Shown here piece after piece: positions 16,589-24,593 of a stretch of 64,000 bases of DNA; the stretch's first letter is position 1; each line of letters begins with the position of its first letter. The position numbers were made by a program, and so were the translations under genes. The notes beneath the pieces were generated by a model that did no database searches, was not told the DNA's origin, and saw nothing but the letters and a program-made list of their open reading frames with translations. The DNA lies in assembly GCF_018918145.1 (NCBI RefSeq), contig NZ_JAHLPX010000001.1, forward strand, positions 248,001 to 312,000, given 5' to 3'. Origin of the DNA: Anaerotignum sp. MSJ-24 (lineage in GTDB: Bacteria > Bacillota > Clostridia > Lachnospirales > Anaerotignaceae).

Positions 16589-16979
16589 AAACATTCAATA
16601 TTTCTTTTAACGCTGTCTGCAACACCTGTGAAAAATTCACCTTATTTTTTTCGGCAATTTCATTGAGCCAATAAGGTATAGTCAATGTCTTTTTGACCGC
16701 TTTGTTTTCCATTTCATTTCTCACAAGCTCCATATATATGGTAATGGGAACTATAAAGCAATTTGTTTCCGCATCTTCGAACGGCGGCAATGTTGCCTCG
16801 GGAATTTCTTCATTGTCCTCTTCCATTCCCCATAAATGCAAGCCCAAAGCCTCTTCTGCGTTCTTTTCGGCCTCTTTTATATCACTGCCCATGCTTATAC
16901 AGCCCGGTAAATCCGGGAAATATACGCTGTAACCGTCCTCGCATGGTTCAAATACGGAAAAATAAGTTGTCGGTTTCAT
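16587..16979 (-). CDS. hicB: HicB-family antitoxin
   Basis: 130 residues. The HicB core YSVYFPDLPGCISMGSDIKEAEKNAEEAL is followed by a C-terminal helix-turn-helix-like segment (LTIPYWLNEIAEKNKVNFSQVLQTAL) used for DNA binding and autoregulation. HicB neutralises the HicA mRNA interferase. The ATG at 16979 has a GAGGTG site; a GTG nine bases upstream lacks one. Stop codon lies in direct repeat 1. Confidence 0.92.
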   Translation of the reverse strand: MKPTTYFSVFEPCEDGYSVYFPDLPGCISMGSDIKEAEKNAEEALGLHLWGMEEDNEEIPEATLPPFEDAETNCFIVPITIYMELVRNEMENKAVKKTLTIPYWLNEIAEKNKVNFSQVLQTALKEILNV

Positions 16980-17005
16980 TTTAATCACCTCATTTATTAA
17001 AAGGA

Positions 17006-17188
17006 TTATCTAAGTCCTGCCTGTTTCAAAATACTGTTAAGAGTACCTCTCGGAATATCTCCGCCATGATTGGGAATTGTGACTTTTCCTTTCTTTGTTT
17101 CGTGCTTAAACTGAATATGTGAGCCTCTCTGCGCACATTCAACCCAGCCATCATCTTTAAGCATTTTTATTACTTCTCTTACGGTCAC
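17006..17188 (-). CDS. hicA: HicA-family mRNA interferase toxin
   Basis: 60 residues, the usual length. The double-stranded-RNA-binding-like fold is recognisable from MTVREVIKMLKDDGW, the catalytic histidine motif RGSHIQFKH, VTIPNHGGDIPRGTLNSILKQAGL. HicA cleaves mRNA when HicB is depleted. It starts with GTG after a GGGAGGA site and precedes hicB, the common order. Unlike the second hicA at 41.4 kb, it is intact. Confidence 0.92.
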   Translation of the reverse strand: MTVREVIKMLKDDGWVECAQRGSHIQFKHETKKGKVTIPNHGGDIPRGTLNSILKQAGLR

Positions 17189-17210
17189 AATTATTTCCTC
17201 CCTTAACTAT

Positions 17211-17239
17211 ATTATGCACGTATAAACCATACGTGTCAA
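17211..17239 (-). promoter_or_regulatory. hicAB promoter with an embedded operator
   Basis: Minus strand TTGACA (17239-17234), 17 bases, CATAAT (17216-17211). The inverted repeat ACGTAT-N5-ATACGT (17218-17234) occupies the spacer, a plausible HicB binding site. Confidence 0.7.
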
Positions 17240-17260
17240 TAATTTTAATGCGAAATTATA

Positions 17261-17314
17261 ATAAACATAAAAGATGCTTACATGTCCGAAAGCCTCCGTA
17301 AGCACCTTTATTTT
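17261..17314. repeat. Direct repeat 2 flanking hicAB, terminator of the hybrid kinase
   Basis: 54-base copy of the repeat at 16537-16588, with arms ATGCTTAC and GTAAGCACC. It lies 13 bases past the stop of the kinase gene at 17328. Confidence 0.8.
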
Positions 17315-17327
17315 CGATTTTATGTTC

Positions 17328-19736
17328 TTATTTAATAACCTCGGAAAGAACATACTGTATCTTCTCTGTATCTATCGGCTTGGCTATATGCCCATTCATG
17401 CCTGCCGCAAACGCCTGTTTTTTATCCTCATCAAAAGCATTAGCTGTCATTGCGACAATCGGAATACCTGCTTTTTCCTGATCCGGCAGCTTTCTGATTA
17501 TCTTCGTTGCCTTGTATCCGTCCATATTTGGCATCTGTATATCCATCAGTATAAGGTCATAGGTATCTGATGGCATATGCTCAATACGGTTTATGCAGAT
17601 TACGCCGTCCTCTGCTCTGTCCACCACAAATCCCATATCCACAAGCATTGCAGTGGCTATCTCGGCATTCAAGTCATTATCCTCTGCAAGCAGAATATGC
17701 TTTCCGCTGAAATTCATGTCCGACTTAACAGCCGCAGCCTTCCGCTTTTCGTAGTATTCCTCATCTGCAAGCTTATGCTGTAATATAACGGTAAACCTTG
17801 AGCCTTCGCCTATTTTGCTTTCTACCTCTATTGTGCCTTCCATCAAATCCACAAGGCTCTTTACGATGGACATTCCCAGACCTGTTCCGACTACTCCTCC
17901 TACGGTTGTGTTCCTTTCTCTGGCGAACGAATCGAAAATATGCGGCAGAAACTCCTCACTCATGCCTATTCCGTTATCGGCAACACAGGATTTGAATGTA
18001 ACATACCCTTCCTTATCACAGGGAATTTCATCTATTGTTATCGTTATTGTGCCTCCCGGCGGAGTGTATTTAACCGCATTGCTTATAAGATTCGTAAAAA
18101 TCTCCTGAACCTTTATCTTATCCATCATTATATGCTCATGCCGGACATTGACAACACGTTTTAATGTGAGATTTTTCTTCTTTATATCCTCGGCAAAAAT
18201 ATCGCAAATCTCACTTGTAATGACTCCGGCTCTGCTGTAATCAATATCCAGCTCCATTTTTCCGCTTTCTATGCGGCTCATGTCCAGCACATTGTTGATT
18301 ATGGACAAAAGCAAATTTCCCGACTTCTCAATCATTTCCTGATAATGCAGAAGCTTTGGATCGGTAATCTCTTTTTTTATAAGCTTTGTATAGCCGAGAA
18401 TGGCGTTCATTGGCGTACGAATGTCGTGCGACATATTGAACAAAAAGGCTGTCTTTGCCTCATTTGCTCTTTCTGCCGCTTCATAAGCTATTTTGAGCTG
18501 CTCCTGTTCAAGCTCCTGCTGCTTCTGCTTGCTCACTATTCTTGTTACATAAAGCACATGAGTAACCTTTCCGTTATCATCACGCTTTTTCTCTATAAAA
18601 CGTGCTTCATACCAGTTTCCGTCGTTTGCATGATAATCCATTTCTATTGTATCAGTATCCGCAAGTCTTTCCGCAAGCGTAGACAGATTGAAAAACCGTC
18701 TTGCACTTGCACAATATTCCTTTGTAACAATCGAATTGCAAAGCTTATTCAGCTTACGCTGTGCTTTGCCTTCGTGCCCTGTCAATCGATGTATTCTGCT
18801 GTTGCTTGATATTTCCTCATAAAAATCCTTTTCAATATCTATACGGTAAATAGCAAAATAAAGTCTGCTTACGGAGGAAATAATTTCATTATCTATAATA
18901 AGCTCATTTCTTGCGTCCTGAGCCTCCTTCAATGCCTTATGAAGCTTTTCGTTGGCTTCGTGTATTTCATCGGTATTCACAAACACACCGTTAAAAGTAA
19001 TCGGCGATCCGTCTGCCCTTCTTGACAAACGTCCTGCCGTTCTGTACCAATGATATGTACCATCCTTATTTTGCACACGATATTCAACATCATAGGTCTT
19101 TTTGTTATTATAATCCCAAAGCGATTCATAGTATTCTCTGAGCGTATATTCCTTATCATCGGGATGAATTCTTGATTTCCAAGATTCAAATTCATTGGGA
19201 AAATCCTTCAAAGATTCAAATCCGAGCATTTTTCTGAATGTATCCGACCAGCTGCATTCAATCAATTTTCCGGCAGTATCATATCTTAATGCCCACGAAC
19301 CCGAACCGAGTGCCTCATGTATATTCTTGAATTCCGCCATCTTATCCTCAAGGCTTCTCTTATAATCCTCCTCGGACTGCATAATTCTCAGCATACAGCC
19401 GCAAAGGCCCGGCTCATCAAGCGGAATACAGTTGACATGGAGATATTTGCCTTCTATCAATGTAAATGTATCAAACTCAATCGGAATTTTTTCATAAGCG
19501 GCTTTATAATACGGCTTAACCCAGTCACGATCGCATTTGGGAAACATTTCATAAAAGCGGTGTCCGAGAAGTTCGTTCTGCGGACGGCCTTCTATCTCAG
19601 CAAGTGCTTCGTTGCAATATAAAAATGTCCAATCCACAGGCTCGCCGTTTTCGTCAAGGTCAACACGTATAACGCAAAACGCCAGCGGACTGTTATCAAA
19701 CATTGATATAGAGAAATCCCTTTCATAAAACCCCAT
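17328..19736 (-). CDS. Hybrid sensor histidine kinase with PAS domains and receiver
   Basis: 802 residues, no membrane segments. Order: PAS (about 10-115), PAS/PAC (about 130-260, HPDDKEYTLREYYESLWDY), a coiled linker, a third sensor-like region (about 280-430) shared with the kinase at 52.8 kb, HisKA with FNMSHDIRTPMN (phospho-accepting His near 455), HATPase with NAVKYTPPGG, DNGIGMSEEF and GTGLGMSIV, then a receiver with phospho-acceptor Asp in LILMDIQMPNMDGY. It is a cytoplasmic phosphorelay kinase; no cognate output protein is nearby. The ATG at 19736 has a GGAGGA site. Confidence 0.9.
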   Translation of the reverse strand: MGFYERDFSISMFDNSPLAFCVIRVDLDENGEPVDWTFLYCNEALAEIEGRPQNELLGHRFYEMFPKCDRDWVKPYYKAAYEKIPIEFDTFTLIEGKYLHVNCIPLDEPGLCGCMLRIMQSEEDYKRSLEDKMAEFKNIHEALGSGSWALRYDTAGKLIECSWSDTFRKMLGFESLKDFPNEFESWKSRIHPDDKEYTLREYYESLWDYNNKKTYDVEYRVQNKDGTYHWYRTAGRLSRRADGSPITFNGVFVNTDEIHEANEKLHKALKEAQDARNELIIDNEIISSVSRLYFAIYRIDIEKDFYEEISSNSRIHRLTGHEGKAQRKLNKLCNSIVTKEYCASARRFFNLSTLAERLADTDTIEMDYHANDGNWYEARFIEKKRDDNGKVTHVLYVTRIVSKQKQQELEQEQLKIAYEAAERANEAKTAFLFNMSHDIRTPMNAILGYTKLIKKEITDPKLLHYQEMIEKSGNLLLSIINNVLDMSRIESGKMELDIDYSRAGVITSEICDIFAEDIKKKNLTLKRVVNVRHEHIMMDKIKVQEIFTNLISNAVKYTPPGGTITITIDEIPCDKEGYVTFKSCVADNGIGMSEEFLPHIFDSFARERNTTVGGVVGTGLGMSIVKSLVDLMEGTIEVESKIGEGSRFTVILQHKLADEEYYEKRKAAAVKSDMNFSGKHILLAEDNDLNAEIATAMLVDMGFVVDRAEDGVICINRIEHMPSDTYDLILMDIQMPNMDGYKATKIIRKLPDQEKAGIPIVAMTANAFDEDKKQAFAAGMNGHIAKPIDTEKIQYVLSEVIK

Positions 19737-19862
19737 CACAATATCCTCCAAATATACCGATACATACCACAAAAGTATTTCACAAAAATAGGGAATATTC
19801 AAGCAATGCCTAACTGTTCCCTGTTTACGTATTATTCTAAACAATATTTTAATATATAAGCT

Positions 19863-19891
19863 ATTATAGCATACAAGCGGTTTTTTGTCGA
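19863..19891 (-). promoter_or_regulatory. Promoter of the PAS hybrid kinase
   Basis: Minus strand TCGACA (19891-19886), 17 bases, TATAAT (19868-19863), about 120 bases before the ATG. Confidence 0.6.
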
Positions 19892-19966
19892 TTGGTTTTA
19901 TTCATTATATGCCGCTGTGTTATTACCGAAATAACAAAACTATACTCTAATTAAATTCTGAGTGAA

Positions 19967-19995
19967 TTGACATATAGCCTTTTATACTTTATTAT
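19967..19995 (+). promoter_or_regulatory. Promoter of the moxR-VWA operon
   Basis: TTGACA (19967-19972), 17 bases, TATTAT (19990-19995). The next start codon is at 20396, so B element 8 and A element 5 would both lie in a leader of about 390 nt. Confidence 0.65.
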
Positions 19996-20008
19996 TTTAA
20001 ACATCTAT

Positions 20009-20154
20009 TTATGGGGCTTTGCCCCATACCCAGCAAGCCTTAGTATGGTCAGAACTTTGCTTCGCAAAGCTGCCTACGGCAGCCGCATCTATCTTTGCGG
20101 TTCATAAAAGGCTTGACCTAAATTTTAATTAACTACATTCTCACGAATGTAGTT
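20009..20154 (+). repeat. B element 8, H2 split by a C module
   Basis: H1 ATGGGGCTTTGCCCCAT 20011-20027; H2 arms CAAGCCTT (20034-20041) and AAAAGGCTTG (20106-20115) hold a C module; H3 AACTACATTC/GAATGTAGTT 20131-20154. Confidence 0.85.
20042..20105 (+). repeat. C module 8, in H2 of B element 8
   Basis: Arms CTTTGC/GCAAAG, GCTGCC/GGCAGC and CCGCA/TGCGG. Removing it restores the CAAGCCTT-AAAAGGCTTG hairpin seen in other B copies. Confidence 0.85.
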
Positions 20155-20199
20155 TTACGAAAAATTTCAAACAACTTTAAATTAGCTACAAAATTTCGA

Positions 20200-20370
20200 T
20201 TTTGTACTTTCGAAAACCGAAAAAACTGAGCAGCATTCCTGCGAAGTTTCGGTTTTCCGTAACTTAAGCGTGTCCGGGACAGAGGAGCTGCGAGGGGTGA
20301 GACGGACTTCGCAATTTAAGTGCGCACCCCTCGCAACACACACCCTTGCGACTTGTAAAGCCGCAAAATA
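20200..20370 (+). repeat. A element 5, abutting the moxR ribosome site
   Basis: First hairpin AAAACCGAAA/TTTCGGTTTT around GAGCAGCATTCCTGC, GTGTCCGGGACAG at 20270, main stem CGAGGGGTG/CACCCCTCG (20291 and 20326) with the empty tip GACGGACTTCGCAATTT, final TTGCG/CGCAA hairpin. The moxR AAAGGAGGAC site begins 11 bases after it. Confidence 0.9.
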
Positions 20371-20395
20371 TTTTTTAAAAAAAGGAGGACATATC

Positions 20396-21241
20396 ATGTC
20401 AAAAGATAATCTCAATTCATTCAACGGCAGTAACGATTACGTTGCCTCGGAAGAGCTTATGCGTGCGGTAAACATCGCCGTTGCTCTCGAAAAACCTCTT
20501 CTTATCAAGGGCGAGCCGGGAACAGGCAAAACCATGCTTGCCCAGTCCGTTGCAAAAGCACTCGGCAAAAAGCTCGTCATCTGGAATATCAAATCCACCA
20601 CAAAGGCACAGGACGGCCTTTATGTATACGACGTTGTCCAGCGACTTTATGACGGCCAGTTCGGAAACGCCGGCGTTGATGACGTAGCAAAATACGTTAA
20701 GCTCGGCAAGCTTGGTGAGGCCTTCAGCGACGACGAACAGGTTATTCTGCTTATCGACGAAATCGACAAGGCTGATATTGAGTTCCCTAACGACCTTCTC
20801 TGGGAGCTTGACCGCATGGAGTTTTATATTCCCGAAACCGGCGAAACAATAAAGGCAAAACAGCGTCCTATCGTTATAATCACTTCAAATGCCGAAAAGG
20901 AGCTTCCCGACGCATTCTTAAGACGCTGTATTTTCCACTATATCGAGTTTCCAAATGAGGAGCTTATGCGTGAAATCGTTAAGGTACACTTCCCCGACAT
21001 CGACGAAAACGTGCTTGCACAGGTTACAGCCGCTTTCTATTATGTAAGAAGTCTTAAGGAAATCCAGAAAAAACCCAGTACCTCGGAAATTATCGACTGG
21101 ATTCAGGCATTGACATTAAGCGGAATTCCTGCGGAAAGAATAACAAAGGAAATTCCCTTTGCCGGCGTAATACTCAAGAAAAACGAAGATATAGACGCAC
21201 TTGAGCGAGCAAAAGCACGTTCTCTTTTCCCCTTTAAATAA
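20396..21241 (+). CDS. MoxR-type AAA+ ATPase
   Basis: 281 residues. Walker A GEPGTGKTMLAQSVAKAL, Walker B ILLIDEIDKADIEFPNDLLWELDRMEF, sensor 1 PIVIITSNAEKELPDAFLRRC and a helical lid follow the MoxR/CoxD pattern. Such ATPases act as chaperones with a VWA partner, helping metal-cofactor insertion or complex assembly. The partner gene begins 12 bases downstream. ATG at 20396 has the strong AAAGGAGGAC site; in-frame codons upstream belong to A element 5. Confidence 0.9.
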   Translation: MSKDNLNSFNGSNDYVASEELMRAVNIAVALEKPLLIKGEPGTGKTMLAQSVAKALGKKLVIWNIKSTTKAQDGLYVYDVVQRLYDGQFGNAGVDDVAKYVKLGKLGEAFSDDEQVILLIDEIDKADIEFPNDLLWELDRMEFYIPETGETIKAKQRPIVIITSNAEKELPDAFLRRCIFHYIEFPNEELMREIVKVHFPDIDENVLAQVTAAFYYVRSLKEIQKKPSTSEIIDWIQALTLSGIPAERITKEIPFAGVILKKNEDIDALERAKARSLFPFK

Positions 21242-21253
21242 GGAGGCCTGAAT

Positions 21254-22441
21254 ATGTTTGATTCATTTTTGTATCTTCTCCGGTCGAAGGGCCTTAAGGT
21301 GTCCATGACTGAGTGGATGACGCTTAATGAGGCTCTGGACAAAGGCATGACTCACGCCTCTTTCTCTGAATTTTATTATCTTTGCAGAAGCGTTCTTGTT
21401 AAGTCTGAAAGCGAATTTGATAAGTTCGACGGTGCATTTCTGGAATTTTTCAAGGATATAAATTTTTTGGAGGATATTCCCGAGGAGCTTATGAACTGGC
21501 TGAACAAGCCACAGGAAACACCGGGAAATTATGACGAGGAGATAGCCAGACAGAACCTTAAGCTTGGTTATGAGCGTATAGAACAAATGCTGCGTGAGCG
21601 AATTGCCGAGCAGGACAGCGAGCATAACGGCGGAAAATATTGGGTAGGCACAGGCGGTATGTCGGTTTTCGGCAACAGCGGCAAAGGCCCCAACGGAATA
21701 CGTGTCGGCGGCGAAAGCCAGCATAAGCGAGCCTTCCGAGTTGCCGGTGAACGTCATTTCAAAGATTTCAGCGAAGACAAGGTTCTTGATACCCGTCAAA
21801 TGCAGATTGCTCTACGCACTTTAAGACAATATTCGACAAAAACCGATGCACCTAAAACCGAACTGAACATAGACGAAACAATCGAAGAAACCGGAAACAA
21901 TGCCGGACGGCTTTCACTTGTATACGACCGCCCGAGAAAAAACACCGTAAAGGTTGTTGTTATGATGGATTCCGGCGGTTCAATGGATTATTACCGAAAG
22001 CTTTGCAGTCAGCTTTTTACCGCACTGAGAAAGTCCAATCATTTCAAGGACCTTAAGTTTTATTATTTCCATAACAGCATATACGAAAGACTGTATACCG
22101 ACGGAGAATGTATACCGGGACGCTGGGTGGATACAAACCTTGTTCTCAATACGCTCAGCAGTGATTATAAGCTGATAATCGTCGGAGATGCGGCAATGGC
22201 GCCCTATGAGCTTATGGGCGGCGGATATTACAACTACGGAAAAACAAGCGGCATCGACTGGTTTCGCAAGGTTAAGGGGCATTTTTCGCACTGTATATGG
22301 CTCAATCCGGGAGAAATGCAGTATGTATACGGAAATTACTGGCGTCAGACATTAGGTATATTACAGGAAGAATTTGATATGTATCCACTTACGGTCAACG
22401 GGCTTGAGGCCGCATTGAAAAAGCTGATGGTCAACCGATAA
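21254..22441 (+). CDS. VWA-domain protein, CoxE-like partner of MoxR
   Basis: 395 residues. The N-terminal 200 residues are helical and charged (DKGMTHASFSEFYYLCRSVL); residues from about 230 form a von Willebrand A domain with a MIDAS-like VVMMDSGGSMDYYRK, then LSSDYKLIIVGDAAMAPYEL and CIWLNPGEMQY. CoxE-like proteins pair with MoxR ATPases to mature metalloenzymes; the client here is unknown. It follows moxR with an AGGAGG site at 21241, so they form an operon. Confidence 0.88.
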   Translation: MFDSFLYLLRSKGLKVSMTEWMTLNEALDKGMTHASFSEFYYLCRSVLVKSESEFDKFDGAFLEFFKDINFLEDIPEELMNWLNKPQETPGNYDEEIARQNLKLGYERIEQMLRERIAEQDSEHNGGKYWVGTGGMSVFGNSGKGPNGIRVGGESQHKRAFRVAGERHFKDFSEDKVLDTRQMQIALRTLRQYSTKTDAPKTELNIDETIEETGNNAGRLSLVYDRPRKNTVKVVVMMDSGGSMDYYRKLCSQLFTALRKSNHFKDLKFYYFHNSIYERLYTDGECIPGRWVDTNLVLNTLSSDYKLIIVGDAAMAPYELMGGGYYNYGKTSGIDWFRKVKGHFSHCIWLNPGEMQYVYGNYWRQTLGILQEEFDMYPLTVNGLEAALKKLMVNR

Positions 22442-22516
22442 GCTATATTCTAAAAACAGATTTTTTTCATGTTTATACTTCAATGGATATTTTTTGTAAA
22501 TTTTGTAAAATTAATG

Positions 22517-22544
22517 TTGACTTTTTTCAAAATTGCGATATAAT
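22517..22544 (+). promoter_or_regulatory. Promoter of the candidate small RNA
   Basis: TTGACT (22517-22522), 16 bases, TATAAT (22539-22544). No reading frame with a ribosome site follows before a terminator. Confidence 0.75.
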
Positions 22545-22550
22545 AATATC

Positions 22551-22686
22551 AGTAAGTGGCACAAAGAATGTTTCCCCAAAATGTTGATTGTTGCCACTAC
22601 TCTACGGATACGGAATAGAAATCCGCAGTTATACACACGGAATGGCAGCGATACTCCCCCCAAGATGTATCGCTGCCGTTTTTTAT
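22551..22686 (+). ncRNA. Candidate small non-coding RNA of about 135 nt
   Basis: Start is placed seven bases after the -10 box. The transcript would fold into a hairpin AGTGGCA/TGCCACT (22555-22561, 22592-22598), a second CGGAT/ATCCG hairpin near 22604-22625, a single-stranded stretch, and an 11-bp terminator GGCAGCGATAC/GTATCGCTGCC (22644-22654, 22667-22677) with a C-rich loop and GTTTTTTATT tail. It lies alone between the VWA gene and a repeat cluster. The size and intergenic position recall 6S RNA, but I do not see the long closing helix, so I leave the family open. Confidence 0.7.
22644..22686 (+). terminator. Terminator of the candidate small RNA
   Basis: Perfect 11-bp stem, 12-base loop ending in CCCCCC-type sequence, then a T run. 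Confidence 0.88.
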
Positions 22687-22832
22687 TAGAGTATTAAGTC
22701 GAAATTTTTCCCTTTCTTCTGCCGCATATCCCATTAAATATTTTTTATACAGCTTATATGAATACAATAAAAATCATCAGGAGGAACGAACTGATGTCCT
22801 TTTTATTATTAAACTATACCTTATTGTAAATA

Positions 22833-22916
22833 CCTAAGGGCTTTGCCCTTAAACCCACGAACCTTTAAAAAGGTTCGACCTAAACTTTATAAAAATCATT
22901 TTAGCAAATGATTTTT
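22833..22916 (+). repeat. B element 9
   Basis: H1 AAGGGCTTTGCCCTT 22836-22850, H2 CGAACCTTTAAAAAGGTTCG 22858-22877, H3 arms AAAAATCATTT/AAATGATTTTT 22891-22916. Confidence 0.9.
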
Positions 22917-23055
22917 GGGATAATATTGTTTTTAAATTCTGTATCAACTTAAACAGCCGATATTTTCAAAATTGCGTTAAAACCGAGCAGCATTCCTGCG
23001 AAGACTTTATGGTCATGACTTTTGCAAAGCAAAAGTGGCTATGCCACCGCACTAT

Positions 23056-23115
23056 ATTCAGAACTTTGCTTCGCAAAGCGGTCTGCGACCGCCGCATCTT
23101 TCTTTGCGGTTCACT
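23056..23115 (+). repeat. C module 10, nested in module 9
   Basis: Arms CTTTGC/GCAAAG, GCGGTC/GACCGC and CCGCA/TGCGG with a TTCACT end; closest to module 8. Confidence 0.8.
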
Positions 23116-23177
23116 GGTCAAAGCATTTTGCTACGCAAAACGGTCTACGACCGCCCCGCTTTCTTCGGGGTGCATAC
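23116..23177 (+). repeat. C module 11, nested in module 9
   Basis: Arms CATTTTGC/GCAAAACG-type, CGGTC/GACCG and CCCCG/CGGGG, a third-stem version seen nowhere else in the window. Confidence 0.75.
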
Positions 23178-23276
23178 TTGTGCGGTCAATGAAAGCCGCA
23201 AAATGATTTTGTAAAAATCCATATTGGTATATAAATATAAATTCCTCTCTACCGATTGGCAAAGAGGAATTTTTAA

Positions 23277-24557
23277 TCACTTATTTTTTCTGCAATACAT
23301 ATCTATTGTTGCAACAACAACATCCATCTGCAACGGTTTAGCCAGATGTGCGTTCATACCGGCGTCGATACAGCTTTTTGCATCTTCATCAAAGGCATTC
23401 GCCGTCATCGCCAATATAGGTATTTCCTTTGCGTCCGGTCTATCCATGGCTCGGATTATTTTTGTTGCGGTAATTCCGTCCATAACCGGCATCATAACAT
23501 CCATAAGTATTGCGTCATATGTTCCGGGAGGATTTGATTTGAAATTATCGACTGCCTGCCGACCGTCACTGACTGCGGTTATAACAGCGCCTTCATCACC
23601 GAGAAGCGTTTCGGCTATTTCCGCATTAAGCTCATTATCCTCAACCAGCAGAAGCTTAAGACCTTTTATATCCACATTTTTATTTAGCTTAGTCTTTTGT
23701 AGAAACTGTTCCTTATCGGCTATCTCAAAAGGAATTGTTATCGTAAATGTCGAGCCTTCGCCTTCAATGCTTGTAACCTCAATCGTTCCGTTCATCTTAT
23801 CAATAAGCTCCTTAACGATTGCCATGCCGAGGCCGGTTCCGTTATATATGCTTCTTGCATCGGTTCTTTCCTGTGCAAAAGGCTCGAATATATGCTTAAG
23901 GAAATCCTTGCTCATTCCTATTCCGGTATCGGAAATAATCCATTTATATGTAACCACATTGTCCTTTACGCCAAGAAAGCTGAATCTTGTTTCAACTCGT
24001 CCGTTGCTCTTATTGTATTTTATGCAGTTTCCGTATATATTCAAAAATATCTGTCTGATATGAAGAGGACTTGCATACACATACGGATATTTTATCTTGC
24101 TTTCGTCCTTATCGTATTCAATATCTACGCCTGCCTCGGTCGCTCTCTGCTCCATAAGCGTATTTATGTCGTTTGCAAGCTCAATAAGGCTTATCGGTTC
24201 ATGTGCAAGCACTATCTCTCCGCTTTCAAGCTTACTCATCTGCAAAACATCATTAATAAGCGACAGAAGATGGTTAGCCGCTACGAGCATTTTTGCCCTG
24301 TTTGCTTTTATCAGCTCCGCATCGTCCGGATGGTTTTCATCAATATTAAGCAGACCGATAATTCCGTTAAGCGGAGTTCTTATATCATGCGTCATTCTTG
24401 AAAGAAAGCTTGTCTTTGCCGCATTTGCCGCTCTTGCCTCGTCTGCGGATTTCTTGATGTTTTCGGCATAAACCACATCATTATAACGGCCCTTTTCAAA
24501 CTGCCAGTATATAAACGCAATCATTAAAGCCGCTGTCAGGCAGATCATGCTGTACAT
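23277..24557 (-). CDS. Hybrid histidine kinase, catalytic part downstream of an in-frame TAG
   Basis: Residues 1-426 from the first ATG after the TAG. Order: second membrane helix (MICLTAALMIAFIYW), HisKA with LSRMTHDIRTPLNGIIG, HATPase with NCIKYNKSNG, DTGIGMSKDF and GTGLGMAIV, and a receiver with AILMDVMMPVMDG. The frame is open and uninterrupted from the sensor segment at 25346 through the TAG at 24596-24594 to the TGA at 23277, so this and the next entry are one gene of about 689 codons. No ribosome site precedes 24557, so separate translation is unlikely. Confidence 0.8.
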   Translation of the reverse strand: MYSMICLTAALMIAFIYWQFEKGRYNDVVYAENIKKSADEARAANAAKTSFLSRMTHDIRTPLNGIIGLLNIDENHPDDAELIKANRAKMLVAANHLLSLINDVLQMSKLESGEIVLAHEPISLIELANDINTLMEQRATEAGVDIEYDKDESKIKYPYVYASPLHIRQIFLNIYGNCIKYNKSNGRVETRFSFLGVKDNVVTYKWIISDTGIGMSKDFLKHIFEPFAQERTDARSIYNGTGLGMAIVKELIDKMNGTIEVTSIEGEGSTFTITIPFEIADKEQFLQKTKLNKNVDIKGLKLLLVEDNELNAEIAETLLGDEGAVITAVSDGRQAVDNFKSNPPGTYDAILMDVMMPVMDGITATKIIRAMDRPDAKEIPILAMTANAFDEDAKSCIDAGMNAHLAKPLQMDVVVATIDMYCRKNK

Positions 24558-24593
24558 AACAAGCTGCGATCTCGAAATCCAGCCGTCTATCGG

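Larger units (their letters stand above)
23010..23188 (+). repeat. C module 9, interrupted by two further modules
   Basis: Outer arms ACTTTTGC/GCAAAAGT, GTGGC/GCCAC and CCGCACT (23046) ... TTGTGCGG (23178). The loop of the third hairpin, six bases in other copies, is expanded by about 125 bases containing modules 10 and 11. Confidence 0.85.
22957..23228 (+). repeat. A element 6, deleted derivative with nested C modules
   Basis: The first hairpin (GAGCAGCATTCCTGC) is present and followed by a C module, but GTGTCCGG and the main GC-rich stem are missing; the sequence passes directly to AAGCCGCAAAATG. The gap to the kinase stop at 23277 holds nothing else. Confidence 0.75.

Noticed and set aside
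16537-17314. hicAB as a transposon with terminal inverted repeats
   Set aside because: The flanks are direct, not inverted, repeats and are terminators; no transposase is present.
22551-22686. 6S RNA
   Set aside because: Size and setting fit loosely, but I could not find the long closing helix with a central bubble; I report it as an unassigned RNA.
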